Below, piece by piece: positions 1-9,172 of a DNA stretch of 64,000 nt. The translations under genes were made by a program, and so were the position numbers. How positions within the stretch are numbered: position 1 is the stretch's first letter; each line of letters begins with the position of its first letter. This stretch comes from Aquirufa aurantiipilula (GTDB taxonomy: Bacteria > Bacteroidota > Bacteroidia > Cytophagales > Spirosomataceae). The notes under the pieces are model-generated. The model was not told where the DNA came from, made no database searches, and worked only from the letters and a program-made list of their open reading frames with translations. The stretch is from NCBI RefSeq assembly GCF_019923745.1, contig NZ_JAANOG010000002.1, positions 1 through 64,000 on the forward strand, written 5' to 3'.

Positions 1-83
1 CTATAAATTCCTTGAGAAAGTTCTTCTAAAACTTGTTGTTTGAAACTTTCACTGTAACGATAAATCCTCTTAATTTTAAGCAT
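1..83 (-). CDS. IS3-family transposase OrfA, N-terminal fragment
   Basis: Only the first 27 codons are visible; the gene runs off the left edge. The peptide starts MLKIKRIYRYSESFKQQVLE and continues with ELSQGIY. This resembles the start of IS3-type OrfA helix-turn-helix proteins, where a basic Tyr-Ser-x-x-Phe-Lys segment is followed by an acidic helix. OrfA normally binds the IS ends and is joined to the DDE protein OrfB by frameshifting. The ATG at 83 lies 18 nt inside the inferred inverted repeat, as expected for a compact IS. Confidence 0.65.
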   Translation of the reverse strand, partial: MLKIKRIYRYSESFKQQVLEELSQGIY

Positions 84-126
84 AAGTATTCAGTTTATAA
101 CTGTCTACTTTTTTCAGGACGGTACA
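1..126 (-). mobile_element. Partial IS3-family insertion sequence, one outer end
   Basis: The window opens inside an insertion sequence. A transposase OrfA start lies on the minus strand at 83-1. Outside it, at 101-126, is a terminal-inverted-repeat-like sequence which on the minus strand begins TGTACCGTCCTG and continues to GTAGACAG. A TGT...ACA tip and an AGTAGACA core are typical of IS3-family ends. The element's edge is therefore placed at 126, directly against heptanucleotide repeats starting at 127. The other end, OrfB and any target duplication lie outside the window, so whether it is intact cannot be judged. Confidence 0.7.
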
Positions 127-221
127 GTAGAATGAAGAATGTAGAATTTGGAGCAACATCTCTCAAACATAATTAAGTTTCTTTTTTCATTTACCATTCA
201 CCATTCACAATTTATCATTTC
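127..221. repeat. Degenerate heptanucleotide repeat element, two opposed arms
   Basis: The left arm (127-147) is three 7-nt units: GTAGAAT, GAAGAAT, GTAGAAT. The right arm (187-221) is five units in the opposite sense: TCATTTA, CCATTCA, CCATTCA, CAATTTA, TCATTTC. The arms could fold back imperfectly over about 40 nt of spacer. The same architecture recurs in other intergenic gaps of this window. The right arm ends 5 nt before the likely hemE -7 box. Confidence 0.6.
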
Positions 222-226
222 TTGAC

Positions 227-234
227 TACCTTTG
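227..234 (+). promoter_or_regulatory. Putative Bacteroidetes -7 box for hemE
   Basis: TACCTTTG matches the Bacteroidetes -7 consensus TAnnTTTG and ends 16 nt before the hemE ATG at 251. No convincing TTTG -33 box is visible at the expected spacing; the heptad repeat occupies that place. Confidence 0.45.
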
Positions 235-250
235 TGGCTTGATTAAGCAT

Positions 251-1282
251 ATGGAAGTTTTACAAAATGATCGCCTAATTAGGGCTGCGAAAGGTTTACC
301 AGTTGATCGAATCCCTGTATGGGTGATGCGTCAAGCAGGAAGGATTTTACCTGAATACCGTGAAGTGAGAGCTAAAGCTGGTTCTTTCATTGGTTTGGCT
401 ACGCATCCTGAATGGGCAGCCGAAGTTACTATTCAGCCGGTGGATCGTTTTGATGTGGATGCTGCTATTATATTTTCTGATATATTGGTTGTTCCTGAAG
501 CCATGGGTTTGCCCTATGTGATGGAAGAGCAAAAAGGACCACTTTTCCCTCAGGTTATTCGTTCACAAGCGGATGTTGATGCTTTAAAAACAGCAGTTCC
601 TGAAGAGGATTTGGCCTATGTATTAGATGCTATCAAAATTGTCAAGCGGGATTTATCAGGTAAAATTCCGTTAATTGGTTTCGCAGGAGCGCCATTTACC
701 ATCTTCTGCTATATGGTAGAGGGGAAGGGATCTAAAACTTTTTCTCAAGCGAAGAAAATGCTTTATGCTGAACCTACATTGGCTCATGCTTTATTGCAAA
801 AAATCACCGATTCGACTATTGCCTACTTAAAAGCTCAGGTTGCTGTGGGAGCTAATTTAATTCAAGTTTTTGATTCTTGGGCAGGGATATTGTCGCCATC
901 ACAATACAGTACTTTTTCTACTCCTTATCTTAAGCAAATTTGTGATGCATTGACAGATGTACCAGTCACTTTATTTGCCAAAGGAGCATTTTTTGCTAGA
1001 GAGGAAATGGCGCAATTAAATTGTGCAACCATCGGTTTGGATTGGAATATGGATATTCAAGAATCAAGACGTTTAGTTGGTTCAAATAAAACACTACAAG
1101 GTAATTTAGATCCTTGTGCCTTATATGGAGATTTTAAAACGGTAGAAACTGAGACGAAGAAAATGATTGATCAATTCGGAACTCAGCGCTATATTGCTAA
1201 TTTAGGTCATGGTGTATATCCTGACATTCATCCAGATAAGGTGAAGTGTTTTGTGGATACCGTGCATAATTATCCTGTATAA
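251..1282 (+). CDS. hemE: Uroporphyrinogen decarboxylase
   Basis: Cytosolic heme-pathway enzyme that removes four acetate carboxyls from uroporphyrinogen III to give coproporphyrinogen III. The N-terminal signature [11 protein letters not shown], the [12 protein letters not shown] segment carrying the catalytic Asp, [18 protein letters not shown] and the C-terminal NLGHGVYPD block are all present. At 343 residues it has normal family length. The ATG at 251 is preferred over a TTG at 239, because a promoter-like TACCTTTG at 227-234 would put the transcription start almost on the TTG. The gene is transcribed alone: repeat DNA lies upstream and a strong terminator downstream. Nothing appears broken. 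Confidence 0.96.
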   Translation: MEVLQNDRLIRAAKGLPVDRIPVWVMRQAGRILPEYREVRAKAGSFIGLATHPEWAAEVTIQPVDRFDVDAAIIFSDILVVPEAMGLPYVMEEQKGPLFPQVIRSQADVDALKTAVPEEDLAYVLDAIKIVKRDLSGKIPLIGFAGAPFTIFCYMVEGKGSKTFSQAKKMLYAEPTLAHALLQKITDSTIAYLKAQVAVGANLIQVFDSWAGILSPSQYSTFSTPYLKQICDALTDVPVTLFAKGAFFAREEMAQLNCATIGLDWNMDIQESRRLVGSNKTLQGNLDPCALYGDFKTVETETKKMIDQFGTQRYIANLGHGVYPDIHPDKVKCFVDTVHNYPV

Positions 1283-1305
1283 GTCATTGAATTTTGGATT
1301 AACTT

Positions 1306-1339
1306 AAAAAGGCTCAGGGTTTAAACCCTGAGCCTTTTT
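1306..1339 (+). terminator. Strong intrinsic terminator after hemE
   Basis: A perfect 12-bp inverted repeat (GGCTCAGGGTTT at 1311-1322, its complement at 1323-1334) has AAAAA before it and TTTTT after it. It can therefore stop transcription in both directions, serving hemE and the convergent guaB. Confidence 0.8.
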
Positions 1340-1387
1340 GATTATCAATATCTTGGACAATATGTCCTGAATTTCATTCGTTTTTGC

Positions 1388-1420
1388 AACGCTGTCAAGG
1401 TTTCAAACCTTGACAGCGTT
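1388..1420. repeat. 33-bp perfect palindrome with single-C centre
   Basis: The left arm AACGCTGTCAAGGTTT (1388-1403) is followed by C at 1404 and its exact complement at 1405-1420. A second 33-bp palindrome of the same design lies at 55024-55056. It sits just past the guaB stop codon, but on the guaB strand no T-run follows, so it is probably a dispersed palindromic repeat rather than a simple terminator. Confidence 0.75.
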
Positions 1421-1437
1421 AAAGCAAACTGGTATTT

Positions 1438-2907
1438 TTACTTAGCACTATAGTTAGGTGCCTCCTTGGAAATACTAACATCATGTGGGTGACTTTCTTT
1501 CACTCCAGCAGAAGTGATTTTTACAAATTTAGCTTGTTGCATATCTGTGATGGTTCCAGCTCCACAATAGCCCATTCCAGCTTTCAAACCACCCACCATT
1601 TGGTATAGGATTTCAGTAACGGAACCTTTGAATGGCACTCGTCCAACGATTCCTTCTGGTACTAATTTTTTAATATCATCTTCCGCATCTTGGAAATAAC
1701 GGTCCTTTGATCCATCTTCCATGGCTTCTAATGAACCCATTCCGCGATACGACTTGAATTTACGTCCTTCCAAAATGATCATTTCTCCCGGAGCCTCATC
1801 TGTACCAGCTAATAAAGAACCAATCATCACCGTGCTAGCTCCACCTGCAATAGCTTTGGCAATATCTCCAGAAAAACGAATACCTCCATCGGCAATTAAT
1901 GGAACATTGTAAGGTTCTAATGCTTTTGCTGCTTCATAAACTGCGGTTAATTGAGGCATTCCCACACCGGCAATGATACGTGTAGTACAAATACTTCCAG
2001 GTCCTACACCTACTTTTACGGCATCAGCACCTGCTTCCGCCAAAGCTTTAGCAGCTTCACCAGTGGCAATATTACCAACGATAACATCTAGGCTTGGGTA
2101 TGAAGTTTTCACTGCTTTTAAAGCGTCAATCACTCCTTTGGAATGTCCATGAGCTGTATCAATACTAATTACATCGACTCCCACTTGTACCAATGCTTGT
2201 ACACGATCTAATAAATCAGGTGTAACACCTACTGCTGCCCCAACACGTAAGCGCCCTAAAGAATCTTTGGAAGCTAAGGGGTGGCTTTTGCGTTTTAAAA
2301 TATCTTTATACGTAATTAATCCAATCAAACGACCATTCTTGTCGATGATCGGTAATTTCTCAATTTTATGTTCTTGAAGAATACTTTCCGCTGCCTCCAT
2401 GCTAATCCCCTCATTGGCAGTAATCAAATTTACCTTAGTCATGATTTCGTGCACCGGTCTTGCCGTTTCTTTTTGGAAACGTAAATCACGGTTAGTCAAA
2501 ATTCCCACTAAAATTCCTTGAGTATCTATTACAGGAATTCCACCTATTTTAAACTCCTTCATGATGCGCTGTGCGTCACCTAAAGTCTGAGTATCATGTA
2601 AAGTGATAGGATCAATGATCATACCTGATTCAGAGCGTTTTACTTTACGGACTTGTGCCGCTTGCTGCTGAATAGTCATGTTTTTGTGAATGATTCCAAT
2701 TCCTCCTTCTTGAGCCAAAGCAATAGCTAAATCAGCTTCTGTTACCGTGTCCATGGCGGCAGAAACTATGGGAATGTTCAAACTGATGTTTTTGGTCAGT
2801 CGAGTTTGAGTCTTCACATCACGTGGTAAGACTTCAGAATAGGCAGGAAGCAACAGGACGTCGTCGTAGGTAAGTGCTTCGAAAAGGAATTTGGATGAAT
2901 CAAGCAT
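1438..2907 (-). CDS. guaB: IMP dehydrogenase
   Basis: Oxidises IMP to XMP with NAD+, the committed step of guanine nucleotide synthesis, in the cytosol. The 489-residue protein shows the full TIM barrel interrupted by two CBS domains (about residues 95-205). The substrate-binding SAAMDTV block lies near residue 50, and the catalytic loop GPGSICTTR carries Cys307. [10 protein letters not shown] and the flap sequence GYCGAGTI are also present. It is monocistronic, converges on hemE with two hairpins between them, and diverges from the apbE-like gene over about 95 bp. Confidence 0.97.
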   Translation of the reverse strand: MLDSSKFLFEALTYDDVLLLPAYSEVLPRDVKTQTRLTKNISLNIPIVSAAMDTVTEADLAIALAQEGGIGIIHKNMTIQQQAAQVRKVKRSESGMIIDPITLHDTQTLGDAQRIMKEFKIGGIPVIDTQGILVGILTNRDLRFQKETARPVHEIMTKVNLITANEGISMEAAESILQEHKIEKLPIIDKNGRLIGLITYKDILKRKSHPLASKDSLGRLRVGAAVGVTPDLLDRVQALVQVGVDVISIDTAHGHSKGVIDALKAVKTSYPSLDVIVGNIATGEAAKALAEAGADAVKVGVGPGSICTTRIIAGVGMPQLTAVYEAAKALEPYNVPLIADGGIRFSGDIAKAIAGGASTVMIGSLLAGTDEAPGEMIILEGRKFKSYRGMGSLEAMEDGSKDRYFQDAEDDIKKLVPEGIVGRVPFKGSVTEILYQMVGGLKAGMGYCGAGTITDMQQAKFVKITSAGVKESHPHDVSISKEAPNYSAK

Positions 2908-2972
2908 GGCAAATAAATTGAGTGGGAATTGGATTTATCGGATGAAGGCGAACCGTACCCTTATTTGCCGGA

Positions 2973-2980
2973 CAAAATTA
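2973..2980 (-). promoter_or_regulatory. Possible -7 box for guaB
   Basis: Read on the minus strand this is TAATTTTG, matching TAnnTTTG. It lies 65 nt before the guaB ATG, farther than in other genes here, so a longer leader would be implied. No clear -33 box was found. Confidence 0.3.
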
Positions 2981-3003
2981 CAATAATTTTTCGTAATATT
3001 TGA

Positions 3004-4008
3004 ATGATGAATAAAAAATCCCTTATCATCACGGTTTGCTTCATTTGTTGTAGCTTTTTAATACAAGCCCAATGGACGAAATACCGTTTTGAAACCGCCC
3101 GAATGGGTTCTCCCTTTCGCATCATTATTTCATGCCAGGATTCTACAGGTTTATCAAAAACCATTCAAAAGGCCCAAGAATTAGCGTGGAATTTAGAAAT
3201 GCAATTGAGTGATTATCAGGTCAATTCGGACCTGAGTCAGGTAAACCAAAGGGCGGGTTCTGGTCAATTCTATCCCATTCAAGAACCTTTTCGAGCCATT
3301 ATAAAAGAATCTTTGTTGGCCTATCAATTTTCAGGAGGCGACCTCAATATTTTTATGGGTAAATTGGTGGCTGAATGGAGAATTGCACGTAATACGCGTG
3401 TCATGCCAGATAGCACTTTACTACAAAAATGGGTTAAAGCTTTGCAAAGTCCTTGCTTGGAATTTAATTCAGATAGTAGCGCCATTCGTTTAATCAATTC
3501 GGATTGCCAAATGGATGTGGGGTCAATTGGTAAAGGATTTGTTGCTCAACGAGTTTTGGATTATTTAGTGAAATCAGGATATCCATACGCTTTAGTGGAT
3601 GCAGGAGGAAAGATTAGTGCCAGCCAAGTGAATCCTCAAGGTGATGCCTGGAAAGTGGCATTGGAATTTCCTAACTCCAAGAAAATATCCACGGATTATA
3701 TAGGCATCAAACACCAATCCATTGCTAGTTCGGGTAAGACATACCAACAAGTTGATATTCATGGGAAAAAATATTCCCATGTACTTGATCCCAAAACAGG
3801 TATTGGTTTAGAACATGCTCGTTCGGCTACAGCCATTGCAAACGAAGGAGCCAGAGCAGATTGGATAGCTACAGCTGCCACCATCATGGAAATAGATGAA
3901 ATTAAAGTCTTGCTTCAAAGCTTTCCACAGGTACAGGTGCTTGTATGGGAATACCAAAATGGGGAATTGGAAATATTATTGAATCATGGTATCTTGAAAG
4001 TCGATTAG
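3004..4008 (+). CDS. FAD:protein FMN transferase, ApbE family
   Basis: ApbE proteins use FAD to attach FMN to a Thr/Ser of target flavoproteins outside the cytoplasm. The 334-residue protein starts with an export signal ending near LIQAQ. The expected family blocks follow: ARMGSPFRI, a MDVGSIGKGFVAQRV segment, DAGGK, and the C-terminal HVLDPKTG signature that supports Mg/FAD binding. Two adjacent ATGs (3004, 3007) are possible starts; the first is used. It is separated by 13 nt from an FGE-like gene and probably co-transcribed with it. Its flavoprotein client is not obvious here; the classical Nqr/Rnf clients are not in the window. Confidence 0.88.
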   Translation: MMNKKSLIITVCFICCSFLIQAQWTKYRFETARMGSPFRIIISCQDSTGLSKTIQKAQELAWNLEMQLSDYQVNSDLSQVNQRAGSGQFYPIQEPFRAIIKESLLAYQFSGGDLNIFMGKLVAEWRIARNTRVMPDSTLLQKWVKALQSPCLEFNSDSSAIRLINSDCQMDVGSIGKGFVAQRVLDYLVKSGYPYALVDAGGKISASQVNPQGDAWKVALEFPNSKKISTDYIGIKHQSIASSGKTYQQVDIHGKKYSHVLDPKTGIGLEHARSATAIANEGARADWIATAATIMEIDEIKVLLQSFPQVQVLVWEYQNGELEILLNHGILKVD

Positions 4009-4021
4009 AATTAATACAAGA

Positions 4022-4984
4022 ATGAATAGAAAAATACAAGTAATAGTACTGGCCTTGAGTGTAGGGATTTGTCAAATTGGATTAGGTCAGCAATTGAAAT
4101 CTTACCGCCAAATCATTCCTAATTCTACCGTTGCTTTTGATATGAAGGCTATTCCTGCCGGAACATTAGTTTTAGGAAGCCCTAGTTCTGAAGTAAGTAG
4201 AAATGCCGATGAGGGTCCTCAGCAAAAAATGAATGTAGAGGCTTTTTGGATGGGAAAGACCGAAGTTACTTATGATGAATATCAATTGTTTTTTGAGGAA
4301 GATCGTGATCCTGCACCTAAACCAGCCAAAGAAGGTCCTGATGCCATTACCCGTCCTAGTCCTCCTTACATCGATTTTACCCTAGGCATGGGAAAAGTTG
4401 GAGGTTTTCCTGCCAACTCCATGCAGCATTTTGCTGCCCTCATGTATTGTAAATGGTTATATGCCAAAACCCAAATTTTTTACCGTTTGCCTACCGAAGC
4501 AGAATGGGAATATGCTTGTAGGGCCGGAGGAAAAGGAGCTTATTCTTCTCTCGCTGCGAATGAAAAATTAGAAGATTATGCTTGGATTGCTACCAATTCA
4601 GGAGACAAATACCATCTGGTAGCTCAGAAAAAACCCAATGCTTGGGGATTGTATGATATGTTGGGGAATGTTCACGAATGGGTATTGGATCATTATGAGC
4701 CAACCTATTCTGCTAATAAACAAGCTCATCAAGCACTCTTTAAAGACAAATATGCGGATGCGGTTGTAAGAGGGGGGAGTTATCGAGATGAAGCTAACAT
4801 GGCCAGAAGTGCCAGTCGTATGGCCGCTGACCCTGTTTGGAATAGAAGAGATCCGCAGGAACCGAAAAGTAAATGGTGGAACGCTGATGCGCCATTCGTA
4901 GGGTTTCGTATCATGCGACCTGTAAAACAACCTAGTCCTGAAGAAGTTCGGGCTTTTTTTGATAAGTATTTAAAAGATTATTAA
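4022..4984 (+). CDS. Formylglycine-generating-enzyme (SUMF1) domain protein
   Basis: Predicted exported protein of 320 residues with an N-terminal signal (cleavage near GLGQQ) and one FGE-sulfatase C-type-lectin-like fold. The family landmarks FWMGKTEVTYDEY, YRLPTEAEWEYACRAGG, WGLYDMLGNVHEWV and VVRGGSY are all visible. True FGEs oxidise a sulfatase Cys, but no sulfatase is nearby. In Bacteroidota many relatives serve other roles, for example the gliding-motility proteins GldJ/GldK. It lies between apbE-like and oxidoreductase genes with gaps of 13 and 25 nt, suggesting one operon. Enzymatic FGE activity is uncertain. Confidence 0.85.
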   Translation: MNRKIQVIVLALSVGICQIGLGQQLKSYRQIIPNSTVAFDMKAIPAGTLVLGSPSSEVSRNADEGPQQKMNVEAFWMGKTEVTYDEYQLFFEEDRDPAPKPAKEGPDAITRPSPPYIDFTLGMGKVGGFPANSMQHFAALMYCKWLYAKTQIFYRLPTEAEWEYACRAGGKGAYSSLAANEKLEDYAWIATNSGDKYHLVAQKKPNAWGLYDMLGNVHEWVLDHYEPTYSANKQAHQALFKDKYADAVVRGGSYRDEANMARSASRMAADPVWNRRDPQEPKSKWWNADAPFVGFRIMRPVKQPSPEEVRAFFDKYLKDY

Positions 4985-5009
4985 CCTTCAAAATATATAC
5001 CTAAATAAC

Positions 5010-6359
5010 ATGAAAAATTCACGTAGAGAATTTATAGTGCAGTCGAGCCTAGGCGCGGGAGCAATGATAGCTGCTCCGCTACTTGCTCAAGCAAAGCCAG
5101 GAGTCAGTTTCAGCCAGAGTAATGTGGGTGATACCTTAAAAGTAGCCTTGATTGGTTGCGGAGGTCGAGGAACAGGAGCTATTATTCAAGCTTTGAGTAC
5201 CAAAGAAAATATCCAATTGGTGGCCATGGCAGATGCCTTCAAAGATCGTTTGGATGATTGCTATAAAAGTGTGATGAATTCTAGAGCCAAAGATACTTCA
5301 GCAAAAGCCGTACCGGTGAATCAGAAAGTCAATGTTTCTGAGGATCATAAATTTGTAGGTTTTGATGGCTACAAACAAGCAATGGCTCTTGCAGATGTGG
5401 TGATCTTAACAACTCCTCCGGGTTTCCGTCCTTACCATTTTGAGGAGGCGGTACGACAAGGAAAGCAGATTTTCATGGAAAAGCCGGTAGCCACAGATCC
5501 AGCAGGTATCCAACGGGTTTTGGCCGCTGCTAAAATTGCTAAAGAGAAAAAGTTGAATGTGGTAGTAGGTTTACAACGTCATTATCAGAATTCCTACCGT
5601 GATTTAATGAAACGTGTGCAAGATGGCCAAATCGGCGATGTTGTTTCCGCTTCATGCTGGTGGAATAATGATGGGGTTTGGGTAAAGCCACGTAAAGAGG
5701 GACAAACTGAAATGGAATATCAAATGAGAAACTGGTATTATTTCAATTGGATTTGTGGTGATCATATAACGGAACAACATATTCACAACATCGATGTAAT
5801 TAACTGGGCGAAAAACGGATATCCAGTTAGAGCAAGAGGTACAGGTGGAAGAGAAGTTAGAAAAGGGAAAGACTACGGTGAAATCTTTGATCACCATATT
5901 GTAGAATTTGAATATGCGGATGGAACTATCTTGAATAGTCAATGCCGTCATATTCCAGGAACATGGACTAAAGTTGATGAGCATTTGATTGGAACCAAAG
6001 GAAAGATACTTTTTGATTCAGCTAAAATTTTGGATTTGAAAGGGAATGTGAATTACGCTTTTGACAAAAAGACAAAAGAGAATAATCCATATCAAACTGA
6101 GCATGATGAATTGTGGGCTACTGTAGCCGCGGGAGAATACAAATTTGCTGATGCAGAAAATGGGGCATATTCTACTATGACTTCTATTTTAGGAAGGATG
6201 GCAACCTATTCTGGACAGGTTATCGAATGGGACAAAGCGATTAACTCGGGGATCAATATCGCACCAAGTCGATTTGCTTGGGATGCAGATATGCCATTGA
6301 AGCCAGATGCGAATGGTTTGTACCCAGTAGCAGTGCCAGGAAAAACCAAGTATTTTTAA
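5010..6359 (+). CDS. Tat-exported Gfo/Idh/MocA family oxidoreductase
   Basis: NAD(P)-dependent sugar or sugar-derivative dehydrogenase family, 449 residues. It begins with a twin-arginine signal (SRREFIVQSSLGAGAM), so export in folded form with bound cofactor is likely. The Rossmann motif VALIGCGGRGTGA follows, then the family EKPVATDP signature and the alpha/beta C-terminal domain with the HNIDVINW segment. Relatives are frequent in Bacteroidota and Planctomycetota carbohydrate loci. The substrate cannot be predicted. It is the last gene of the apbE-FGE set, about 65 bp before nuoA. Confidence 0.9.
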   Translation: MKNSRREFIVQSSLGAGAMIAAPLLAQAKPGVSFSQSNVGDTLKVALIGCGGRGTGAIIQALSTKENIQLVAMADAFKDRLDDCYKSVMNSRAKDTSAKAVPVNQKVNVSEDHKFVGFDGYKQAMALADVVILTTPPGFRPYHFEEAVRQGKQIFMEKPVATDPAGIQRVLAAAKIAKEKKLNVVVGLQRHYQNSYRDLMKRVQDGQIGDVVSASCWWNNDGVWVKPRKEGQTEMEYQMRNWYYFNWICGDHITEQHIHNIDVINWAKNGYPVRARGTGGREVRKGKDYGEIFDHHIVEFEYADGTILNSQCRHIPGTWTKVDEHLIGTKGKILFDSAKILDLKGNVNYAFDKKTKENNPYQTEHDELWATVAAGEYKFADAENGAYSTMTSILGRMATYSGQVIEWDKAINSGINIAPSRFAWDADMPLKPDANGLYPVAVPGKTKYF

Positions 6360-6424
6360 TGAAATAATCTTCAAAATTAGATTTTAGTGAGTAAATTGCC
6401 GCTTCAAATTTAGCGAAGTACAAG

Positions 6425-6793
6425 ATGAACTATCAACCTCAAGATTTTTTACCCATTTTCGTTCAATTAGCGGCGGCTTTGGCTTTTATCGTATTGGTCA
6501 TGGTGCTGACTCATGCTTTGGGTCCTAAGCGCCACTCTGCGAAAAAAGATGATTCTTTTGAGTGCGGTATTGAATCCATCGGAGATGCACGTACACCTAT
6601 TTCGGTGAAGTATTTCTTGGTGGCTATTTTGTTTGTATTGTTTGATTTGGAGATTGTATTTATGTACCCTTGGGCAGTGAATTTCAAGCAATTGGCATGG
6701 AACGGTTTTTATGAAATGATCGTATTCATGGGCTTGTTATTGGCTGGATTTATCTACGTAATTAAAAAAGGTATTTTAACCTGGGAAAAATAA
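6425..6793 (+). CDS. nuoA: NADH-quinone oxidoreductase subunit A
   Basis: Small membrane subunit of respiratory complex I, 122 residues with three transmembrane helices (about 10-30, 63-83, 95-115). The conserved loop DDSFECGIESIGDAR follows helix 1 and contains the Cys of the quinone-site-linked loop. It is first in the nuo run, followed by nuoB after 49 nt. Function in proton translocation and quinone reduction is assigned by family and gene order. Confidence 0.95.
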   Translation: MNYQPQDFLPIFVQLAAALAFIVLVMVLTHALGPKRHSAKKDDSFECGIESIGDARTPISVKYFLVAILFVLFDLEIVFMYPWAVNFKQLAWNGFYEMIVFMGLLLAGFIYVIKKGILTWEK

Positions 6794-6842
6794 ACTTTTA
6801 GCTTTTTGCTTGGTTTATTTCTAATAGAAAAGAAGATTATAT

Positions 6843-7391
6843 ATGAGTGATGCAAAAATTAATATCGTAGAAGCGCCGGCAGGTTTAGAGGGTCAGGGAT
6901 TTTTTGCTACCAGTTTAGATTCATTAGTAGGGATGGCTAGGGCGAATTCGCTCTGGCCATTGCCTTTTGCTACATCTTGCTGTGGTATTGAATTCATGTC
7001 AACCATGGCTTCTCACTATGACATTGGTCGTTTTGGTGCAGAACGTTTAAGTTTTTCTGCTCGCCAGGCCGACGTATTGATGGTGATGGGTACGATAGCT
7101 AAGAAAATGGCTCCTGTAGTAAAGCAAGTCTATTTGCAGATGGCTGAGCCTCGTTGGGTTCTATCTGTAGGTGCATGTGCTTGCTCTGGGGGAATTTTTG
7201 ACACCTACTCTGTATTACAAGGGATTGATCGTGTCATTCCTGTTGATGTATATGTGCCAGGATGTCCTCCGCGTCCAGAGCAAATTTTGGATGGTTTTAT
7301 GCAAATTCAAGAGCTGGCAAAAAATGAGTCTATTCGTCGTAGAAACCAACCAGAGTATAAAGCTTTGTTGGAATCTTATGGTATTGAATAA
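6843..7391 (+). CDS. nuoB: NADH-quinone oxidoreductase subunit B
   Basis: Peripheral-arm subunit holding the terminal [4Fe-4S] cluster N2 that passes electrons to quinone. The 182-residue protein carries the tandem cysteines in FATSCCGIEF (Cys46, Cys47), Cys112 in the VGACACSGG block and Cys141 in VPGCPPRPEQ, a complete N2 ligand set. It lies 11 nt before nuoC. Confidence 0.97.
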   Translation: MSDAKINIVEAPAGLEGQGFFATSLDSLVGMARANSLWPLPFATSCCGIEFMSTMASHYDIGRFGAERLSFSARQADVLMVMGTIAKKMAPVVKQVYLQMAEPRWVLSVGACACSGGIFDTYSVLQGIDRVIPVDVYVPGCPPRPEQILDGFMQIQELAKNESIRRRNQPEYKALLESYGIE

Positions 7392-7402
7392 GTAAATCGA
7401 GC

Positions 7403-7912
7403 ATGGAAAACGTGAGTAATCAACAAATTATAGAGGCCTTACAGGGGCAATTCGGTGAAGAGGCCATTTATGGAATCGCTGAATCCCATGGTATCTTACA
7501 AGTCACCACTGAAGTGGAACACATCGTTCCGATGCTTCATTTTCTTTACCAACATCCGGTATTGAAGTTTCAATTTTTGACGGATTTAGGTGGAATTCAT
7601 TTCCCTGAGGCAAAAGGGCAAGAATTGGGAGTGATTTATCATTTGCACAGCTTAGAGAATAATGTGCGCTTGTGGATCAAAATTTATGTTCCTATTGAAA
7701 AGCCAGAAGTTCCGACTGTAACAGGTTTGTTTGCTACCGCCAACTGGATGGAACGCGAAGCTTTTGATTTTTATGGCATTATTTTTGAAGGTCACCCAAA
7801 TTTGATCCGTATTTTAAACGTAGAGGACATGGATTACCATCCAATGCGTAAGGAATACCCCTTGGAGGATGCCACCCGTCACGATAAAATAGATGAATTA
7901 TTTGGTAGATAA
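7403..7912 (+). CDS. nuoC: NADH-quinone oxidoreductase subunit C
   Basis: 30-kDa-type hydrophilic subunit packing against NuoD in the complex I peripheral arm. The 169-residue protein contains the signature region ANWMEREAFDFYGIIFEGHP and ends with the MRKEYPLED segment. It is a separate gene, not fused to nuoD as in Escherichia coli. nuoD begins 21 nt later. Confidence 0.95.
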   Translation: MENVSNQQIIEALQGQFGEEAIYGIAESHGILQVTTEVEHIVPMLHFLYQHPVLKFQFLTDLGGIHFPEAKGQELGVIYHLHSLENNVRLWIKIYVPIEKPEVPTVTGLFATANWMEREAFDFYGIIFEGHPNLIRILNVEDMDYHPMRKEYPLEDATRHDKIDELFGR

Positions 7913-7933
7913 TCTACCTTCAACGAGCGAAAC

Positions 7934-9169
7934 ATGTCTGAAGTAGCATTAGTAAATAACCCCAATGTAGGTCTGGATAAGACGCCTAAGAGTGGTCCTT
8001 ATGTGAACGAGTTGACCACCCTAAACTTAGGGCCTACACACCCAGCCACACATGGTATTTTTCAAAATATCTTGACGATGGACGGGGAAACCATTGTGGA
8101 TGCAGAACAAACGGTGGGATATATTCACCGTGCATTTGAAAAAATTGCGGAACGTCGTCCATTCTATCAAATTACCACATTAACTGACCGTATGAATTAC
8201 TGTTCAGCACCTATCAACAATATGGGCTGGCACATGACGGTAGAGAAATTATTAGGAATCGAAGTTCCTAAACGTGCACAATACATCCGTGTTATCATGA
8301 TGGAATTGGCTCGTTTGGCCGATCATATTATTTGTAATTCCATTCTAGCCGTAGATACAGGAGCTTTAACTGGTTTCTTGTATGTATACCAATGGAGGGA
8401 ATTTATATATGAAATTTACGAGGAACTTTGTGGGGCTCGTTTAACCACAAACATGGGTCGTTTTGGTGGTATGGAAAGGGATTTAAGCCCAGTAGCCATC
8501 GAGAAAATCAAGAAGTTATTAGCAGAGTTGCCAGCAGCTTTGAAAGAATTTGAAAGTATGGTGGTTCGTAACCGTATTTTCATGGATCGTACACAAAACG
8601 TAGGAGCTATTTCTGCAGAACGGGCATTGAACTATGGTTTTACAGGACCTAATTTACGTGCAGCGGGTGTGGATTATGATGTTCGTTCATTAAATCCATA
8701 TTCATCGTATGAAGATTTTGATTTTGAAATTCCAGTAGGAACTAAAGGAGATACTTACGATCGTTTTTTAGTACGTGAAGAAGAAATGTGGCAGAGTTTA
8801 CGCATCATTCAGCAAGCCATGGATAATTTGCCAACCGGTCCTTATCATGCTGATGCACCACACTACTATTTGCCACCTAAGCAAGAAGTTTACCGCAACA
8901 TGGAAGCGTTAATTTACCATTTCAAAATTGTGATGGGAGAAATTGATGCCCCAGTGGGTGAGGTTTACCACTCCGTAGAGGGAGGTAATGGAGAATTAGG
9001 ATTCTATTTGGTTTCGGATGGAGGACGTACACCGTATCGTTTAAAATTCCGTAGACCTGGATATATATATTACCAAGCATTCCCAGAGATGATCAAAGGT
9101 TCGACTTTATCTGATGCCATTGTGACGATGTCATCGATGAACGTGATTGCAGGTGAGTTAGATACATAA
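7934..9169 (+). CDS. nuoD: NADH-quinone oxidoreductase subunit D
   Basis: 49-kDa subunit forming the quinone-binding cavity with NuoB. The 411-residue protein shows the N-terminal GPTHPATHG motif, HRAFEKIAERR, the YQITTLTDRMNY segment and the C-terminal FRRPGYIYYQAFPEM region. Length and motifs are ordinary for a stand-alone NuoD. The stop is followed after 3 nt by the nuoE start, so translation is probably coupled. Confidence 0.97.
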   Translation: MSEVALVNNPNVGLDKTPKSGPYVNELTTLNLGPTHPATHGIFQNILTMDGETIVDAEQTVGYIHRAFEKIAERRPFYQITTLTDRMNYCSAPINNMGWHMTVEKLLGIEVPKRAQYIRVIMMELARLADHIICNSILAVDTGALTGFLYVYQWREFIYEIYEELCGARLTTNMGRFGGMERDLSPVAIEKIKKLLAELPAALKEFESMVVRNRIFMDRTQNVGAISAERALNYGFTGPNLRAAGVDYDVRSLNPYSSYEDFDFEIPVGTKGDTYDRFLVREEEMWQSLRIIQQAMDNLPTGPYHADAPHYYLPPKQEVYRNMEALIYHFKIVMGEIDAPVGEVYHSVEGGNGELGFYLVSDGGRTPYRLKFRRPGYIYYQAFPEMIKGSTLSDAIVTMSSMNVIAGELDT

Positions 9170-9172
9170 TAC

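Noticed and set aside
4598-4930. 110-codon minus-strand frame in the FGE-like gene
   Set aside because: Antisense shadow with no start signal.
7171-7395. 74-codon frame inside nuoB
   Set aside because: Out-of-frame shadow of the complete nuoB gene.
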